In this document: positions 1-8,554 of the stretch, one piece after another
Layout of the letters: each line of letters begins with the position of its first letter
How positions within the stretch are numbered: the first letter of the stretch is position 1
Origin: Bacilli bacterium
GTDB lineage: Bacteria > Bacillota_I > Bacilli_A > RF39 > UBA660
Assembly (NCBI GenBank): GCA_017887425.1
Contig: JAGHHZ010000029.1
Span: 1-61,956, forward strand
Direction of reading: 5' to 3'
Length of the DNA: 61,956 bases
Program-made: the position numbers and the translations under genes
The notes under the pieces: model-generated
The model's input: the letters and a program-made list of their open reading frames with translations, nothing else
What the model was told of the DNA's origin: nothing
Databases searched by the model: none

Positions 1-690
1 ATCATAAGTGCTCAATATTATATTCCTGATAATTTAGATAGGTATTTAGCTTATTCTCCTAAAACAGATAATATCGATGATATTATTAGCATCGTTAATG
101 TAGGAGCAGATAGTGAATGGTATACAAATACAGAGGAAACTAATTTAGATGACGGTATAAAAATGTTAGTTAATAAATTTCATTACTTAAATGAAGATTA
201 TTTACCAGACGATATAGTACCTATCAGTAACTGGTATGCCTATGAAGGACATTCAACAAAAAAAGAAGTTTATGATCATTATGTTTCTATGTGGAACGAT
301 GCTAATGAACAAGGACTAGTTTTATTAGTTAACTCTTCTTATCGTACATTTGAAGAGCAACAAGAACAGTACGATATGTCAAATGATGACTATGCTTCAA
401 GACCTGGTTACTCTGAACATCAAACTGGGTTAGCTCTAGATATTGTTTCTGACGGCGTCCAAGGTAATGAATTTGAAAATACCGATGAATTTAAATGGTT
501 ACAAGAAAATGCTCACAAATATGGATTTATCTTAAGATATCCTAAAGATAAAGAATATATTACCGGATATAATTACGAATCATGGCATTATCGTTACGTT
601 GGCGAAGAATTAGCTACTAAAGTTAAAGAAAGTGGCTTAACTTATGATGAATATTATGCTTACTACTGTGAATATAAAAAAGCATGTTAA
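1..690 (+). CDS. D-alanyl-D-alanine carboxypeptidase, VanY/M15B type, partial at left edge
   Basis: Trims the terminal D-Ala of peptidoglycan stem peptides at the cell surface. The frame is open from base 1, so the gene enters from the left and the Met codon at 163 is internal. The M15 zinc site is visible: SEHQTGLALD carries the His and Asp ligands, and the later ESWHYRYVG supplies the catalytic-region and third-ligand His. The N-terminus with any signal peptide lies outside the window. A paralogue with the same motifs lies at 6150-6812. A rho-independent terminator follows directly. Family assignment is firm; strict D,D versus L,D specificity cannot be read from sequence. Confidence 0.9.
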   Translation: MISAQYYIPDNLDRYLAYSPKTDNIDDIISIVNVGADSEWYTNTEETNLDDGIKMLVNKFHYLNEDYLPDDIVPISNWYAYEGHSTKKEVYDHYVSMWNDANEQGLVLLVNSSYRTFEEQQEQYDMSNDDYASRPGYSEHQTGLALDIVSDGVQGNEFENTDEFKWLQENAHKYGFILRYPKDKEYITGYNYESWHYRYVGEELATKVKESGLTYDEYYAYYCEYKKAC

Positions 691-696
691 AACAAA

Positions 697-732
697 CCCT
701 CATTTTTAAATAATGAGGGTTTTAATTAATTT
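697..732 (+). terminator. Rho-independent terminator of the VanY-type gene
   Basis: Inverted repeat CCCTCATT / AATGAGGG followed by TTTTAATTAATTTT, immediately after the stop codon at 688-690. Confidence 0.85.
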
Positions 733-1573
733 TCAATTAAATTATCTTCTAAATATTGATAAGATAAATTATTATTTTTACTTATTATAGATTCTCCTAA
801 TTTTTCTTCGATATCGTCTTTAGCTACTTTAGCAACATTCCCACCCATTTTAGCTATTTTTTATTTTGTTCTAATCCATGTGGTTTATGTTTTTTAACTA
901 ATTCACGAGTTGCTATTTCACTTAAATCAGTTAAAGCTATTTCAATATCATTCATGTTATCTCTTAATGACTCTTTTCTAATTCCTTTAAATTGTTTATA
1001 TTCATTTGCTTTCATACCTGACCAAGCTTGATATATTTCGTTAGTTAAAATGCCATACTCATAATTTTCGACAATACCATTTGCTTTCCATACATCAGTT
1101 AATTTATTACGGTTTAAAATTCCTTTTAGTCTTGATTCTATCCATTCATCGTCATATCCTTGATTACGGTAATAGTTAAAAGCTCTAATTATCGCTTTTT
1201 CAGGATCAAACACCTCATCGATTCTCTCACTACCTAAAGAAGCTAACCAAAGTTTAAATGGTTCTGCTTTAGGTGATGGGACAGATTTAATTAATCTTAA
1301 TATTCCTTTTGTATCTAATGTATCAGTCAAATAATTTTTTCCATCTTTTTTTGACTTTATTTTGAGTTGCACGATTTCTTCGTGTAACTTACTTCCTTCA
1401 TTAATTAACTTTCTTTTTAAATCACTCCAATAGTTTCTAGGAATACTAGCATTAGTAAGTGCACTAATAACATCTATTACACTAAAATAGTAATCTTCTT
1501 TTTCAGCATCCCAAACACTTCTTATTTCACTGCCTTAAAACAAATTAGTAATTGTGTCTAGTTTATTTTTCAT
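726..1573 (-). pseudogene. Bro-N / DinD-type (prophage antirepressor-like) gene, broken twice
   Basis: Reading down the minus strand from an ATG at 1573 gives a nearly complete Bro-N family protein of the DNA-damage-inducible D type, with conserved stretches such as FSVIDVISAL, SVPSPKAEPFKLWLASLG and YGILTNEIYQAWSGM. Two lesions are seen. An in-frame TAA at 1537-1535 is codon 13. A one-base loss in an A run near 857-862 shifts the frame, so translation stops at 856-854 although the usual C-terminus (KMGGNVAKVAKDDIEEKLGE) continues in the other frame to a stop at 728-726. Only a GTG-started fragment (1372-854) is open. The intact promoter and strong RBS argue for recent decay; errors in A runs are an alternative. 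The family is common in phages and in chromosomal islands. Confidence 0.85.
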
Positions 1574-1613
1574 GAAAATCCTCCTTTCTAAAATTATTAA
1601 CTCCTACATTCTA

Positions 1614-1642
1614 ATCGTAACACATTATATATATTGTGTCAA
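1614..1642 (-). promoter_or_regulatory. Promoter of the Bro-N pseudogene
   Basis: TTGACA (1642-1637), 17-bp spacer, TACGAT (1619-1614), followed by AAAGGAGG 6 nt before the ATG at 1573. Confidence 0.65.
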
Positions 1643-1673
1643 TCAAAAAATTAATTTTAAGTAAATTTTTTAG

Positions 1674-1808
1674 TTAAAAAAAAAAAAAAAAAACAATGCT
1701 TGATTGCATTGCTATTTCAACATTCTCTTCCTCATCTATTTGTTTATAAATAAAAATACAAATAATTATTAAAATTATAATAATAATATTTTTTATTATC
1801 TCTTTCAT
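1674..1808 (-). CDS. Possible 44-residue single-TM peptide overlapping a terminator
   Basis: An ATG at 1808 overlaps the stop codon of the preceding amidase-domain gene as ATGA, the usual sign of translational coupling. The product starts MKEIIKN, continues with an Ile-rich membrane-like stretch, then a short acidic segment (QIDEEE), and ends in poly-Phe where the frame runs through the T tract of the terminator, reaching TAA at 1676-1674. If the terminator works the stop codon lies at or beyond the mRNA end. It may therefore be chance or a recently decayed small gene. No homology is recognised. Confidence 0.3.
   Translation of the reverse strand: MKEIIKNIIIIILIIICIFIYKQIDEEENVEIAMQSSIVFFFFF
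1676..1710 (-). terminator. Terminator of the amidase-domain gene
   Basis: Minus strand: hairpin CAATGC-AATCAA-GCATTG followed by an uninterrupted run of 18 T (1693-1676), an exceptionally long U tract. Confidence 0.8.
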
Positions 1809-3082
1809 TCGTTCCACCCATATACTTTGATTAAGCTAAGATAAGGATAAGAATAAGCCGATATCGGATAGTTTTCTAAATCAACAGTATTAGAATTAAC
1901 TAATATATCAACTGTTTTACCATCAACTTTATAGTCCCCTATTACAACTAAAGCATGGCGAGTTGGTCCAGTTGTTCCAACATGAATAACATCTCCAGCT
2001 TCCGCATAGTAAAGATTAACATCAACATCAGCACACAAGCCATAACCAGTATTATCTTTAGCATACGTATAAAAGTAAGGAACATAAGTCCATGTATAAA
2101 CATAACCTTGAGCTACTTGATTTTCATTATAACTGCCATCATATAGTTTCCACTGTAAATATTCGGAAGCACTTCCATAATAATCCATAGGAATTCCTCC
2201 ACTATATAAAACTTGAGAAGCAAAGTTTTGGCAATTGGAACTAAATTCAATCCAATCAGGATCACGGTCATCAACCCATTTTAAAGCATGTTCTAAAGCT
2301 TTATCGCGGTCGTAAGAATGATCGCAAGTTTTAGTTTCAATACCAGTTCCATTTAAAAATTGTTGATAATCCTCACGGTCTTCTTCTAATTTTTCATTAA
2401 TTAAATCTAAGTAATCTTCTTCGATTTCTTCCAATCTTGATGCTCCACCACCGTTATAAACATCTGTTATCATAACATAAAAATCCTGAACTTTATTATA
2501 CTCAACTATTTTATAAGTATCATCAACTTTTTCTAAGGTAAATTCATTTTTAATGTTATATACTCGCGATTCGATATCTTTCATAAAGTTAAAATTCAGA
2601 TAATTATCTTCTAACACAGTTAAAGTAACTGTATCTCCTTCGACATTAACGTCAGTAAACTCTAAGTCATATTTAGCTTTATCCAAACTTAAATCATTTG
2701 GTTTTAACTTTCTTGTTTCTATCAAAAGTGATAAAGCAGTTTGATTAATCAAAGCTGATTCAGAATTAGGATCTAAAAATAAATAAGTCATATCATTTTC
2801 TTCTAAATTTTTGATTGAATTATAATAAACATTTAAAAATTCAACTACTACCTTTTGAACAGCCTCATCAACTTCACCACTAACATTATTTAAATAATTA
2901 GTTCCAACTGGATCAAGTACTGGTTCTTCTGGTTCACTTGGATTGTTAGGTTCTTCAGCACTAGGTTCACTAGGTTCTAAAGTATCATCTTTGTCTTTAA
3001 AAAAGAAAAACAAGAAAACAACTAAGCTAGCTAAAATAATAAATAATATTAATTTACCAATTATTCTTTTTTTATTTTTCAT
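1805..3082 (-). CDS. Membrane-anchored amidase-domain protein (Amidase_6-like)
   Basis: 425 residues. A membrane anchor at 9-29 follows the basic MKNKKR start, then an acidic Pro-rich linker (about 33-57, EPSEPSAEEP type) and a middle region without a recognised fold. A C-terminal papain-like amidase domain (about 255-425) contains SNCQNFASQVLYSGG, matching the DC(T/Q)NFxSQ signature with probable nucleophile C284, and a downstream His in RHALVV (H376). This domain is found in secreted cell-wall proteins of Bacillota; hydrolysis of peptidoglycan cross-bridges is the inferred role. The start is supported by AGGTG a few bases upstream and a TATAAT box 17 nt before the ATG. It is transcribed alone between the gtrA terminator and the poly-U terminator. 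Confidence 0.75.
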   Translation of the reverse strand: MKNKKRIIGKLILFIILASLVVFLFFFFKDKDDTLEPSEPSAEEPNNPSEPEEPVLDPVGTNYLNNVSGEVDEAVQKVVVEFLNVYYNSIKNLEENDMTYLFLDPNSESALINQTALSLLIETRKLKPNDLSLDKAKYDLEFTDVNVEGDTVTLTVLEDNYLNFNFMKDIESRVYNIKNEFTLEKVDDTYKIVEYNKVQDFYVMITDVYNGGGASRLEEIEEDYLDLINEKLEEDREDYQQFLNGTGIETKTCDHSYDRDKALEHALKWVDDRDPDWIEFSSNCQNFASQVLYSGGIPMDYYGSASEYLQWKLYDGSYNENQVAQGYVYTWTYVPYFYTYAKDNTGYGLCADVDVNLYYAEAGDVIHVGTTGPTRHALVVIGDYKVDGKTVDILVNSNTVDLENYPISAYSYPYLSLIKVYGWNE

Positions 3083-3106
3083 CTACAACACCTAATAATA
3101 TTATAA

Positions 3107-3139
3107 CAAAAAAAACTATTTTGCAACAAAAATAGTTTT
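3107..3139 (-). terminator. Terminator of the glycosylation operon
   Basis: Minus strand hairpin AAAACTATTTT / AAAATAGTTTT with following T run, overlapping the gtrA stop codon. Confidence 0.85.
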
Positions 3140-3548
3140 AATTATTTTTTTTAAAGACAAATACTTTACTGAAAATATAATTAGATAAAATAACAATAAC
3201 TTGAGCAATTACTTTAGTTATTAAATCATTAATTGAAAGTAAATCAACAAATGTATACATAATAACCATTTCAATTCCTAGTGAAACGATTCTAAAGAAA
3301 AAGAAGTTAGTGATTTCTTTAGAAACTAATTTTTTATCTTTGCTTTTACTTTCGAAAACAAATAATTTATTTGTTATAAAAGCAAACAATACAGCAATTA
3401 TCCAAGATAAAATATTACTAATTAAATAATCAATATTACATATTTTTGTGAATATTGTATAAGTACCAATTGATATTAAAGTAGTTAATCCGCCAAATAT
3501 TAAATAATTTATTATTTCTTTATATTTCTTATATAAACTACTTAACAT
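3138..3548 (-). CDS. GtrA-family membrane protein
   Basis: 136 residues with four predicted membrane helices. The start LIFGGLTTLISIGTYTIF and the end SNYIFSKVFVFKK are typical of the GtrA family, small proteins thought to flip or help flip polyprenyl-phosphate sugars across the membrane. It is the last gene of a three-gene operon with a GtrB-like polyprenyl-P glycosyltransferase (overlapping by 11 bp) and a GT-C-like protein. Start supported by AAGGAGA upstream. Assignment is strong; the sugar is unknown. Confidence 0.88.
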   Translation of the reverse strand: MLSSLYKKYKEIINYLIFGGLTTLISIGTYTIFTKICNIDYLISNILSWIIAVLFAFITNKLFVFESKSKDKKLVSKEITNFFFFRIVSLGIEMVIMYTFVDLLSINDLITKVIAQVIVILSNYIFSKVFVFKKNN

Positions 3549-4473
3549 CTTTTTCTGTCTCCTTAATTATATAAATTGGACGATTTTTAACTTCTAAATA
3601 AGTTTTAGCTAAATACTGCCCCATTATTCCCAAGCAAAATAATTGAATACCACTAACAAAGAAAATAATACAAACAGTACTTGGCCAACCCGAAACTGGA
3701 TCACCAAAAATTAAAGTTTTACAAATAATAACTACAATCATGATAAAAGATATGATGCAAAATAATATTCCGGCAATTGAAGAAATAAGTAAAGGAATTG
3801 TTGAAAAGCCAACGATACTTTCCATTGAATAAGCAAACAACTTCCAAAAATTCCACTTAGTTGTTCCAGCTACTCTTTCTTTATTTTCAAATGTTATCCA
3901 TTTAGTATTAAAACCAACCCAACTAAAAATACCTTTAGAATAGCGATTATATTCTTTAAGCGATAAAATAGCATCGACCATTTGTCTTGTCATTAATCTA
4001 AAATCACGAGCCCCATCAACAATTTCCGTTTTAGAAATTTTATTGATAATTTTATAATACCATTTTGTAAGTATTTTTCTTAAAAAAGAATATCCGTTTC
4101 TTGAGACACTTCTAGTTGCTACACAATCATAATCAGTATTTTGTAAAGTTTCATACATTTCAATTAATAATTGTGGTGGGTCTTGTAAATCAGCATCCAT
4201 CATACAAACATAATCGCCAGTCGCAGCTTCAAAGCCCGCTAAAATCCCCGCTTCTTTGCCAAAATTTCTCGAAAAAGAAATATAGCGGACATTTTTGTCA
4301 TTACTAGCTAAATTTCTTAAAATGTCTAAAGTTTGATCTTTCGAACCATCGTTGACAAAAATAAGTTCAAATTTAACTTTTTTCATTTCATCCATTACTT
4401 TATTGATCTCTTCATAAAAGAGTGGTAGAGATTCTTCTTCGTTATAACATGGGACAACAACACTTATTTTCAT
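3538..4473 (-). CDS. Polyprenyl-phosphate glycosyltransferase, GtrB/DPM1-like GT2
   Basis: Transfers a hexose from a nucleotide sugar to undecaprenyl phosphate on the cytoplasmic face. It carries the GT2 start VVVPCYNEEESLPLFYEEI, DxD-type DADLQDPP, and SFSRNFGKEAGI, with two C-terminal membrane helices (about 225-295), the GtrB architecture. I place the start at the second Met (4473): GGAGG lies just before it, and it then overlaps the upstream stop as ATGA. A longer reading from 4485 would put the RBS inside the coding sequence. With GtrA downstream and a GT-C protein upstream it forms a complete donor-flippase-transferase set. Confidence 0.9.
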   Translation of the reverse strand: MKISVVVPCYNEEESLPLFYEEINKVMDEMKKVKFELIFVNDGSKDQTLDILRNLASNDKNVRYISFSRNFGKEAGILAGFEAATGDYVCMMDADLQDPPQLLIEMYETLQNTDYDCVATRSVSRNGYSFLRKILTKWYYKIINKISKTEIVDGARDFRLMTRQMVDAILSLKEYNRYSKGIFSWVGFNTKWITFENKERVAGTTKWNFWKLFAYSMESIVGFSTIPLLISSIAGILFCIISFIMIVVIICKTLIFGDPVSGWPSTVCIIFFVSGIQLFCLGIMGQYLAKTYLEVKNRPIYIIKETEKDVK

Positions 4474-6053
4474 TTTTTCCTCCATACAAATAAAATTAAT
4501 CCAACAATACTAACAATTGATAATGCACTAGCTAATTTGTCATATTTGGTTCCAGTAAAATCTAACTTATAAGTTCCATCATCGACTTTAGTCTCGATAA
4601 AACCTTTTTCATTTTCATAAAAATCAATCTCATTATTATTTTCATCAACTAATGTATAACCAATATAATAAAGTCTTGGTAATTCAATGGTAATATTACC
4701 AGTAACTTTAAATTCTAAATAAGGAATATCATTACTAATTACTTCAACATTACCAGGTCCTTCAACCATTATTATATCATGATTACGATTATTATAATAA
4801 TCTAGATTATTAATAGTATTAACTGGTGTATACTCTCTTTGAACACCGACACCATACCAATACTCTAAATTATCAGCATCAATTACTTCATTAGTAGCTT
4901 GTTTTAAATTAGGTTGAGAAAGTAAAACCATCGCAATAACCAAAATTAAAGTCAAAGCTTTTTTATCTTTAAACTTATTGATACAAAGAGGTGCAAGCAA
5001 ACTAACAGCTAAAGATACAAATGTTACAAATCGCCAAGGAAATTGAATTAATCTTAATGATTTAGGTAAGATATCCCAAGGGAATAATTTACTAGATAAT
5101 ATTAAACTAACAATACCAAATATTAATATATATTTATAAAACTTATTTTTATTATCCTTATAATTTTTTAAAGTTACAATTAACAATATTAAGGCAATTA
5201 TATCGATATAATATTTTATCTCACCAGTTCCCATACCTTTAAAAATCATTAAGTATTCTAATGGATTTAATCCATTACCCCAAGTACCTTGAACCATAAC
5301 ACCATCGACAAACACATTATAATTACCTAGTAATCTTTGCTGTAGTAAACAAACCCAAAATGGTGATGTGATTGCTAAAATAAATAACGATGCAATAACA
5401 AATTGCTTTAGATATTTCAATGTCGTTTTATATTTAAAAATTAAAAAGACTAATATTATAACCGTTAAATAACACATCATAATTAAATGTGATAACATTC
5501 CACCAACATAACCGATAATAAATAAAGGATAGAATTTTTTAATGTTATCATTAAACAATTCATATAAACCTAAAAGTACTAATGGAAGAAAAATAAATAC
5601 TAAACTTTCTCCTAAAGCATCTCTGACATAAATGTTTGATAAATGATATGGAAAAAGCATATAAATAACTGCTGACAATAGTCCAATAAATTTATTTTTC
5701 GAAACAGTCTTTGATAAATAATACATAGTTATTCCTGATAACAATAAACCAATAAAATGGACTATTTTAAGACTAGTTACCGGATTATCAACAACAACAT
5801 TAATATAAGCAGCTGAATAATGGCCTAATGGTGGATAAAAAATTTCTGTTCCATAACCAAAATCATTACCAATTTCCCCTACTATTTTACTAGGAAAGAA
5901 AAAATTATCCTTAATTTGCTCTGTTAAACTATCGATATTAGCCAAATGAAATTTAGTATCATGACTAGATTTGTAACTGCTAGTAAACATAGGTAACATT
6001 GCAATTAAAGCAACTAATAATATAACTCCTAAAAATTTTATATCTTTTTTCAT
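4470..6053 (-). CDS. Polytopic GT-C-like membrane protein (PTPS-related/YfhO-like)
   Basis: 527 residues with many membrane helices and a C-terminal extracytoplasmic beta-rich part. The first outside loop, SSHDTKFHLANIDSL followed by NDFGYGTEIFYPPLGHY, resembles the family annotated 6-pyruvoyl-tetrahydropterin-synthase-related, which is structurally a GT-C glycosyltransferase. The acidic residues in this loop are the expected catalytic site. Being the first gene in an operon with gtrB and gtrA suggests it transfers the flipped polyprenyl-P sugar to an external acceptor. Start chosen at 6053 because TATAAT (6075-6070) and TTTGGTGA lie directly before it; an upstream in-frame ATG (6113) would precede the promoter. 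The acceptor is unknown. Confidence 0.75.
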   Translation of the reverse strand: MKKDIKFLGVILLVALIAMLPMFTSSYKSSHDTKFHLANIDSLTEQIKDNFFFPSKIVGEIGNDFGYGTEIFYPPLGHYSAAYINVVVDNPVTSLKIVHFIGLLLSGITMYYLSKTVSKNKFIGLLSAVIYMLFPYHLSNIYVRDALGESLVFIFLPLVLLGLYELFNDNIKKFYPLFIIGYVGGMLSHLIMMCYLTVIILVFLIFKYKTTLKYLKQFVIASLFILAITSPFWVCLLQQRLLGNYNVFVDGVMVQGTWGNGLNPLEYLMIFKGMGTGEIKYYIDIIALILLIVTLKNYKDNKNKFYKYILIFGIVSLILSSKLFPWDILPKSLRLIQFPWRFVTFVSLAVSLLAPLCINKFKDKKALTLILVIAMVLLSQPNLKQATNEVIDADNLEYWYGVGVQREYTPVNTINNLDYYNNRNHDIIMVEGPGNVEVISNDIPYLEFKVTGNITIELPRLYYIGYTLVDENNNEIDFYENEKGFIETKVDDGTYKLDFTGTKYDKLASALSIVSIVGLILFVWRKK

Positions 6054-6069
6054 TTGTTTCACCAAAGAT

Positions 6070-6075
6070 ATTATA
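6070..6075 (-). promoter_or_regulatory. Extended -10 promoter, minimal leader
   Basis: TGGTATAAT on the minus strand, 16 nt before the ATG at 6053, with GGTGA in between. Fixes the start of the GT-C gene. Confidence 0.6.
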
Positions 6076-6127
6076 CCATAGTTAAAGATTTTCAAGCAAT
6101 AAATATAACTCAATTTATATTATCGCA

Positions 6128-6133
6128 TATAAT
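6128..6133 (+). promoter_or_regulatory. -10 box, minimal leader, VanY-type gene
   Basis: TATAAT 16 nt before the ATG at 6150, with AGGTGA between. Confidence 0.5.
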
Positions 6134-6149
6134 TAATTAGGTGAATAAT

Positions 6150-6812
6150 ATGGAAGAAAATTTAAAAAAAGCCTATTATATTATTTTAGGAATTTTAATT
6201 TTATTGTTTTTTACCAAAGATGTTAATACTAAAAATGAATTTTACAAAAATATAAAACTAATTGAAAATCCTGACAATTTATTAGTTTTAGTTAATAAAA
6301 ATAATCAACTTCAAAGTAGTTATATTCCAAGTGATTTAGAAAGTATTTCCTTAAGATTCGCTAATAAAGATAAATGTTTAAAAAAAGAAGCTAAAGAAGC
6401 TTTTGAAAAGTTAAGCAGTGAAGCAAGTGCTTTAGGTTACAGAATAGTTGCTGTATCCGCATACCGTGACTATAGTTATCAAAATGAATTATTTAATTAT
6501 TATGTCGAAGAAAAGGGTTTAGAATATGCCTTAAATTGTTCAGCTAAACCAGGTCATTCAGAACATCAAACTGGGTTAGCTGTCGATGTCGAAGGAGAAA
6601 ACAAAGATTATGATAACTTTGAAGATACTAAAGAATTTAATTGGATGAAAGATAACGCTCATAGATTCGGATTTATTTTAAGATATCCTAAAGGAAAAGA
6701 GGATATAACCGGATTTAAATATGAGCCATGGCATTATCGTTATGTTGGAGTTGAAATAGCAACTGAAATTTATAATAAAAATATAACCTTAGAAGAATAT
6801 TTAAATCACTAA
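6150..6812 (+). CDS. Membrane-anchored D-alanyl-D-alanine carboxypeptidase, VanY/M15B type
   Basis: 220 residues: N-terminal membrane anchor (about 6-25), then an M15 peptidase domain with SEHQTGLAVDVE (His and Asp zinc ligands) and EPWHYRYVG (His). It shares long stretches with the partial gene at the left edge, such as LRYPKGKEDITG versus LRYPKDKEYITG, so the two are paralogues. The start is ATG 6150: AGGTGA is 6 nt upstream, and an in-frame GTG at 6141 is part of that RBS. TATAAT lies 16 nt before the start. It is divergent from the glycosylation operon. Confidence 0.9.
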   Translation: MEENLKKAYYIILGILILLFFTKDVNTKNEFYKNIKLIENPDNLLVLVNKNNQLQSSYIPSDLESISLRFANKDKCLKKEAKEAFEKLSSEASALGYRIVAVSAYRDYSYQNELFNYYVEEKGLEYALNCSAKPGHSEHQTGLAVDVEGENKDYDNFEDTKEFNWMKDNAHRFGFILRYPKGKEDITGFKYEPWHYRYVGVEIATEIYNKNITLEEYLNH

Positions 6813-6820
6813 ACTTATGA

Positions 6821-6826
6821 TATAAT
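6821..6826 (+). promoter_or_regulatory. Extended -10 promoter, minimal leader, GT-C-like gene
   Basis: TGATATAAT followed by TTGGTGATTTT and ATG at 6842; only 15 nt separate the -10 box from the start. Confidence 0.55.
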
Positions 6827-6841
6827 AAAGTTGGTGATTTT

Positions 6842-8530
6842 ATGCAAAAATATCTTAAAGAAAACAAATTTATCATCTTAACCATTATTATTTTATGTGG
6901 ATTAATGTTTTTCTTTATTAATCAAAAACAAGGATTTCATGAAGACGAAATATTTTCTTATGGTTCAAGCAACTATAAATATGATAATGTTTTTAGATGG
7001 TTTGGGTATGCTGAAGCTAATCAAGATATACTATATAACCAAGTTTTACAAGGAAATTTTATAAAGAGAATTGATAATTTAGTTAAATTTATTAAAGATC
7101 CTAATCAATTTCAAAAAAATGAGATATTGGCTCAAGAAATACCAACTTTTAGAACTAAAGACGATGCTTTAGATTATTTAGCTATTCAACAAGAAGACAT
7201 TTTTAATTATTTTTCTGTTTACTATAATCAAAGTCGGGACGTTCATCCACCATTATTTTATTTTTTAGTTCACTTTACATCAACTTTATTTTACAATCAG
7301 TTTTCTAAATACATTATTTTTGCACTTAATTTATTGTTCTTTATTGGAACATTAATTACAATTAAAAAAATAATGGATAAACTAAATCATAAAGAATTAA
7401 CTATTCCCACAATGATTTTATATGGCGCTAGCATGGGAGCAATAAGTACTGTTATGTTTCAAAGAATGTACATGATGCTTACTTTCTTTAGCCTTTTATA
7501 TTTATACTACATAATTAAATTTATTAAAGACGACTTTAAAATAAAAGATAAATTCTTCTTTGTTTTAACTATTATTTGTGGCTTTTTAACTCAATATTAT
7601 TTTTGTATTTATATAGTTTTGATTTTTCTAATCTTAGCAATCTATCTTTTAGTTAATAAGCAATTTAAAAAATGTTGGAATTTTTTTAAGCCACATATTT
7701 TAGCCGCAATCATCGGTATACTCTTCTACCCATTTTGTATTGAAGATATATTCTTCTCTTATCGAGGAATTGGAAGTACTGATAATAAAACAAATACATT
7801 TTTAGAAAATTTACAGTATTATGGCGAACAAATTATCAACTTATTTAGTTTACAAAATATTTTTATAATTTTAATTGCAATCTTAATTATTGTTTTAATT
7901 TATAAAATTATTAAAAAGCAATTACCAAAAATACAAAGACAAGATAAACTTAACCTTACTGTTATTATTTTACCGATCATTATATTTATTGTTATAGTCT
8001 CTAAAATAGCGCCTTTCTTAGGTGAAAATTACACTTCAAGATATATAATGTTATTATTTCCTATTATTGCTATTGCTAGTTTTTATATAATTTCTTTTAT
8101 CTTCAATAATAAAAAAACACTTTTCATTATTACTCTTGTTGTTAGTCTTTGTTTAAGTATTAATGGCTTAATTAATAGTACACCTGTTTACTTATACAAA
8201 GATTATGGTAAAGTTATGGAATTAGCTCAAGAAAACGCTGATAAATACTTCGTATATGTTTTCGATAATTATTTTACTCATTTAAATTCAATGCCTGAAT
8301 TCGCAACTTATAAAGAATCATTAATTTTAAACAAAAACATTCATGACTTTAAGTTATTAGATAATGAAAAATTAAATAATGAGAATGAGTTTATTTTATG
8401 TATCAAAAACTGGCTAAACAAAGAAGAAATATTAAATCTAGTTTTAGAAAACTCTGGATACAATGATTATGAAATCTTATTAGAATTAAATAGTGATGTT
8501 GAATCAACATATTATAGAATAACAAAATAG
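6842..8530 (+). CDS. GT-C glycosyltransferase-like membrane protein (GT39/PMT_2 type)
   Basis: 562 residues with about a dozen membrane helices. The first external loop has HEDEIFSYGSSN, in which the acidic pair is at the usual GT-C catalytic position, and a second loop has RDVHPPLFYFLVH, the HPPLYY-type motif of dolichyl-P-mannose protein mannosyltransferase relatives such as YkcB. It presumably uses a polyprenyl-P sugar to glycosylate a surface polymer or protein, possibly the donor made by the neighbouring GtrB. The C-terminal part (about 450-562) is soluble and extracytoplasmic. Family level is solid; acceptor and sugar are unknown. Confidence 0.8.
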   Translation: MQKYLKENKFIILTIIILCGLMFFFINQKQGFHEDEIFSYGSSNYKYDNVFRWFGYAEANQDILYNQVLQGNFIKRIDNLVKFIKDPNQFQKNEILAQEIPTFRTKDDALDYLAIQQEDIFNYFSVYYNQSRDVHPPLFYFLVHFTSTLFYNQFSKYIIFALNLLFFIGTLITIKKIMDKLNHKELTIPTMILYGASMGAISTVMFQRMYMMLTFFSLLYLYYIIKFIKDDFKIKDKFFFVLTIICGFLTQYYFCIYIVLIFLILAIYLLVNKQFKKCWNFFKPHILAAIIGILFYPFCIEDIFFSYRGIGSTDNKTNTFLENLQYYGEQIINLFSLQNIFIILIAILIIVLIYKIIKKQLPKIQRQDKLNLTVIILPIIIFIVIVSKIAPFLGENYTSRYIMLLFPIIAIASFYIISFIFNNKKTLFIITLVVSLCLSINGLINSTPVYLYKDYGKVMELAQENADKYFVYVFDNYFTHLNSMPEFATYKESLILNKNIHDFKLLDNEKLNNENEFILCIKNWLNKEEILNLVLENSGYNDYEILLELNSDVESTYYRITK

Positions 8531-8554
8531 ATAGCTTAAACTATCTATTTTTTT
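8525..8554. terminator. Bidirectional terminator
   Basis: AAATAGATAG / CTATCTATTT with A and T tracts on the two sides, between convergent genes and overlapping the upstream stop codon. Confidence 0.85.

Noticed and set aside
1535..1537. In-frame TAA read as a recoded codon
   Set aside because: TAA is used as a normal stop elsewhere in the window and the same gene has a frameshift too, so decay or a sequencing error is simpler.
6054..6113. Upstream start of the GT-C gene at 6113
   Set aside because: It lies upstream of the -10 box and has no RBS; the ATG at 6053 fits the local start pattern.
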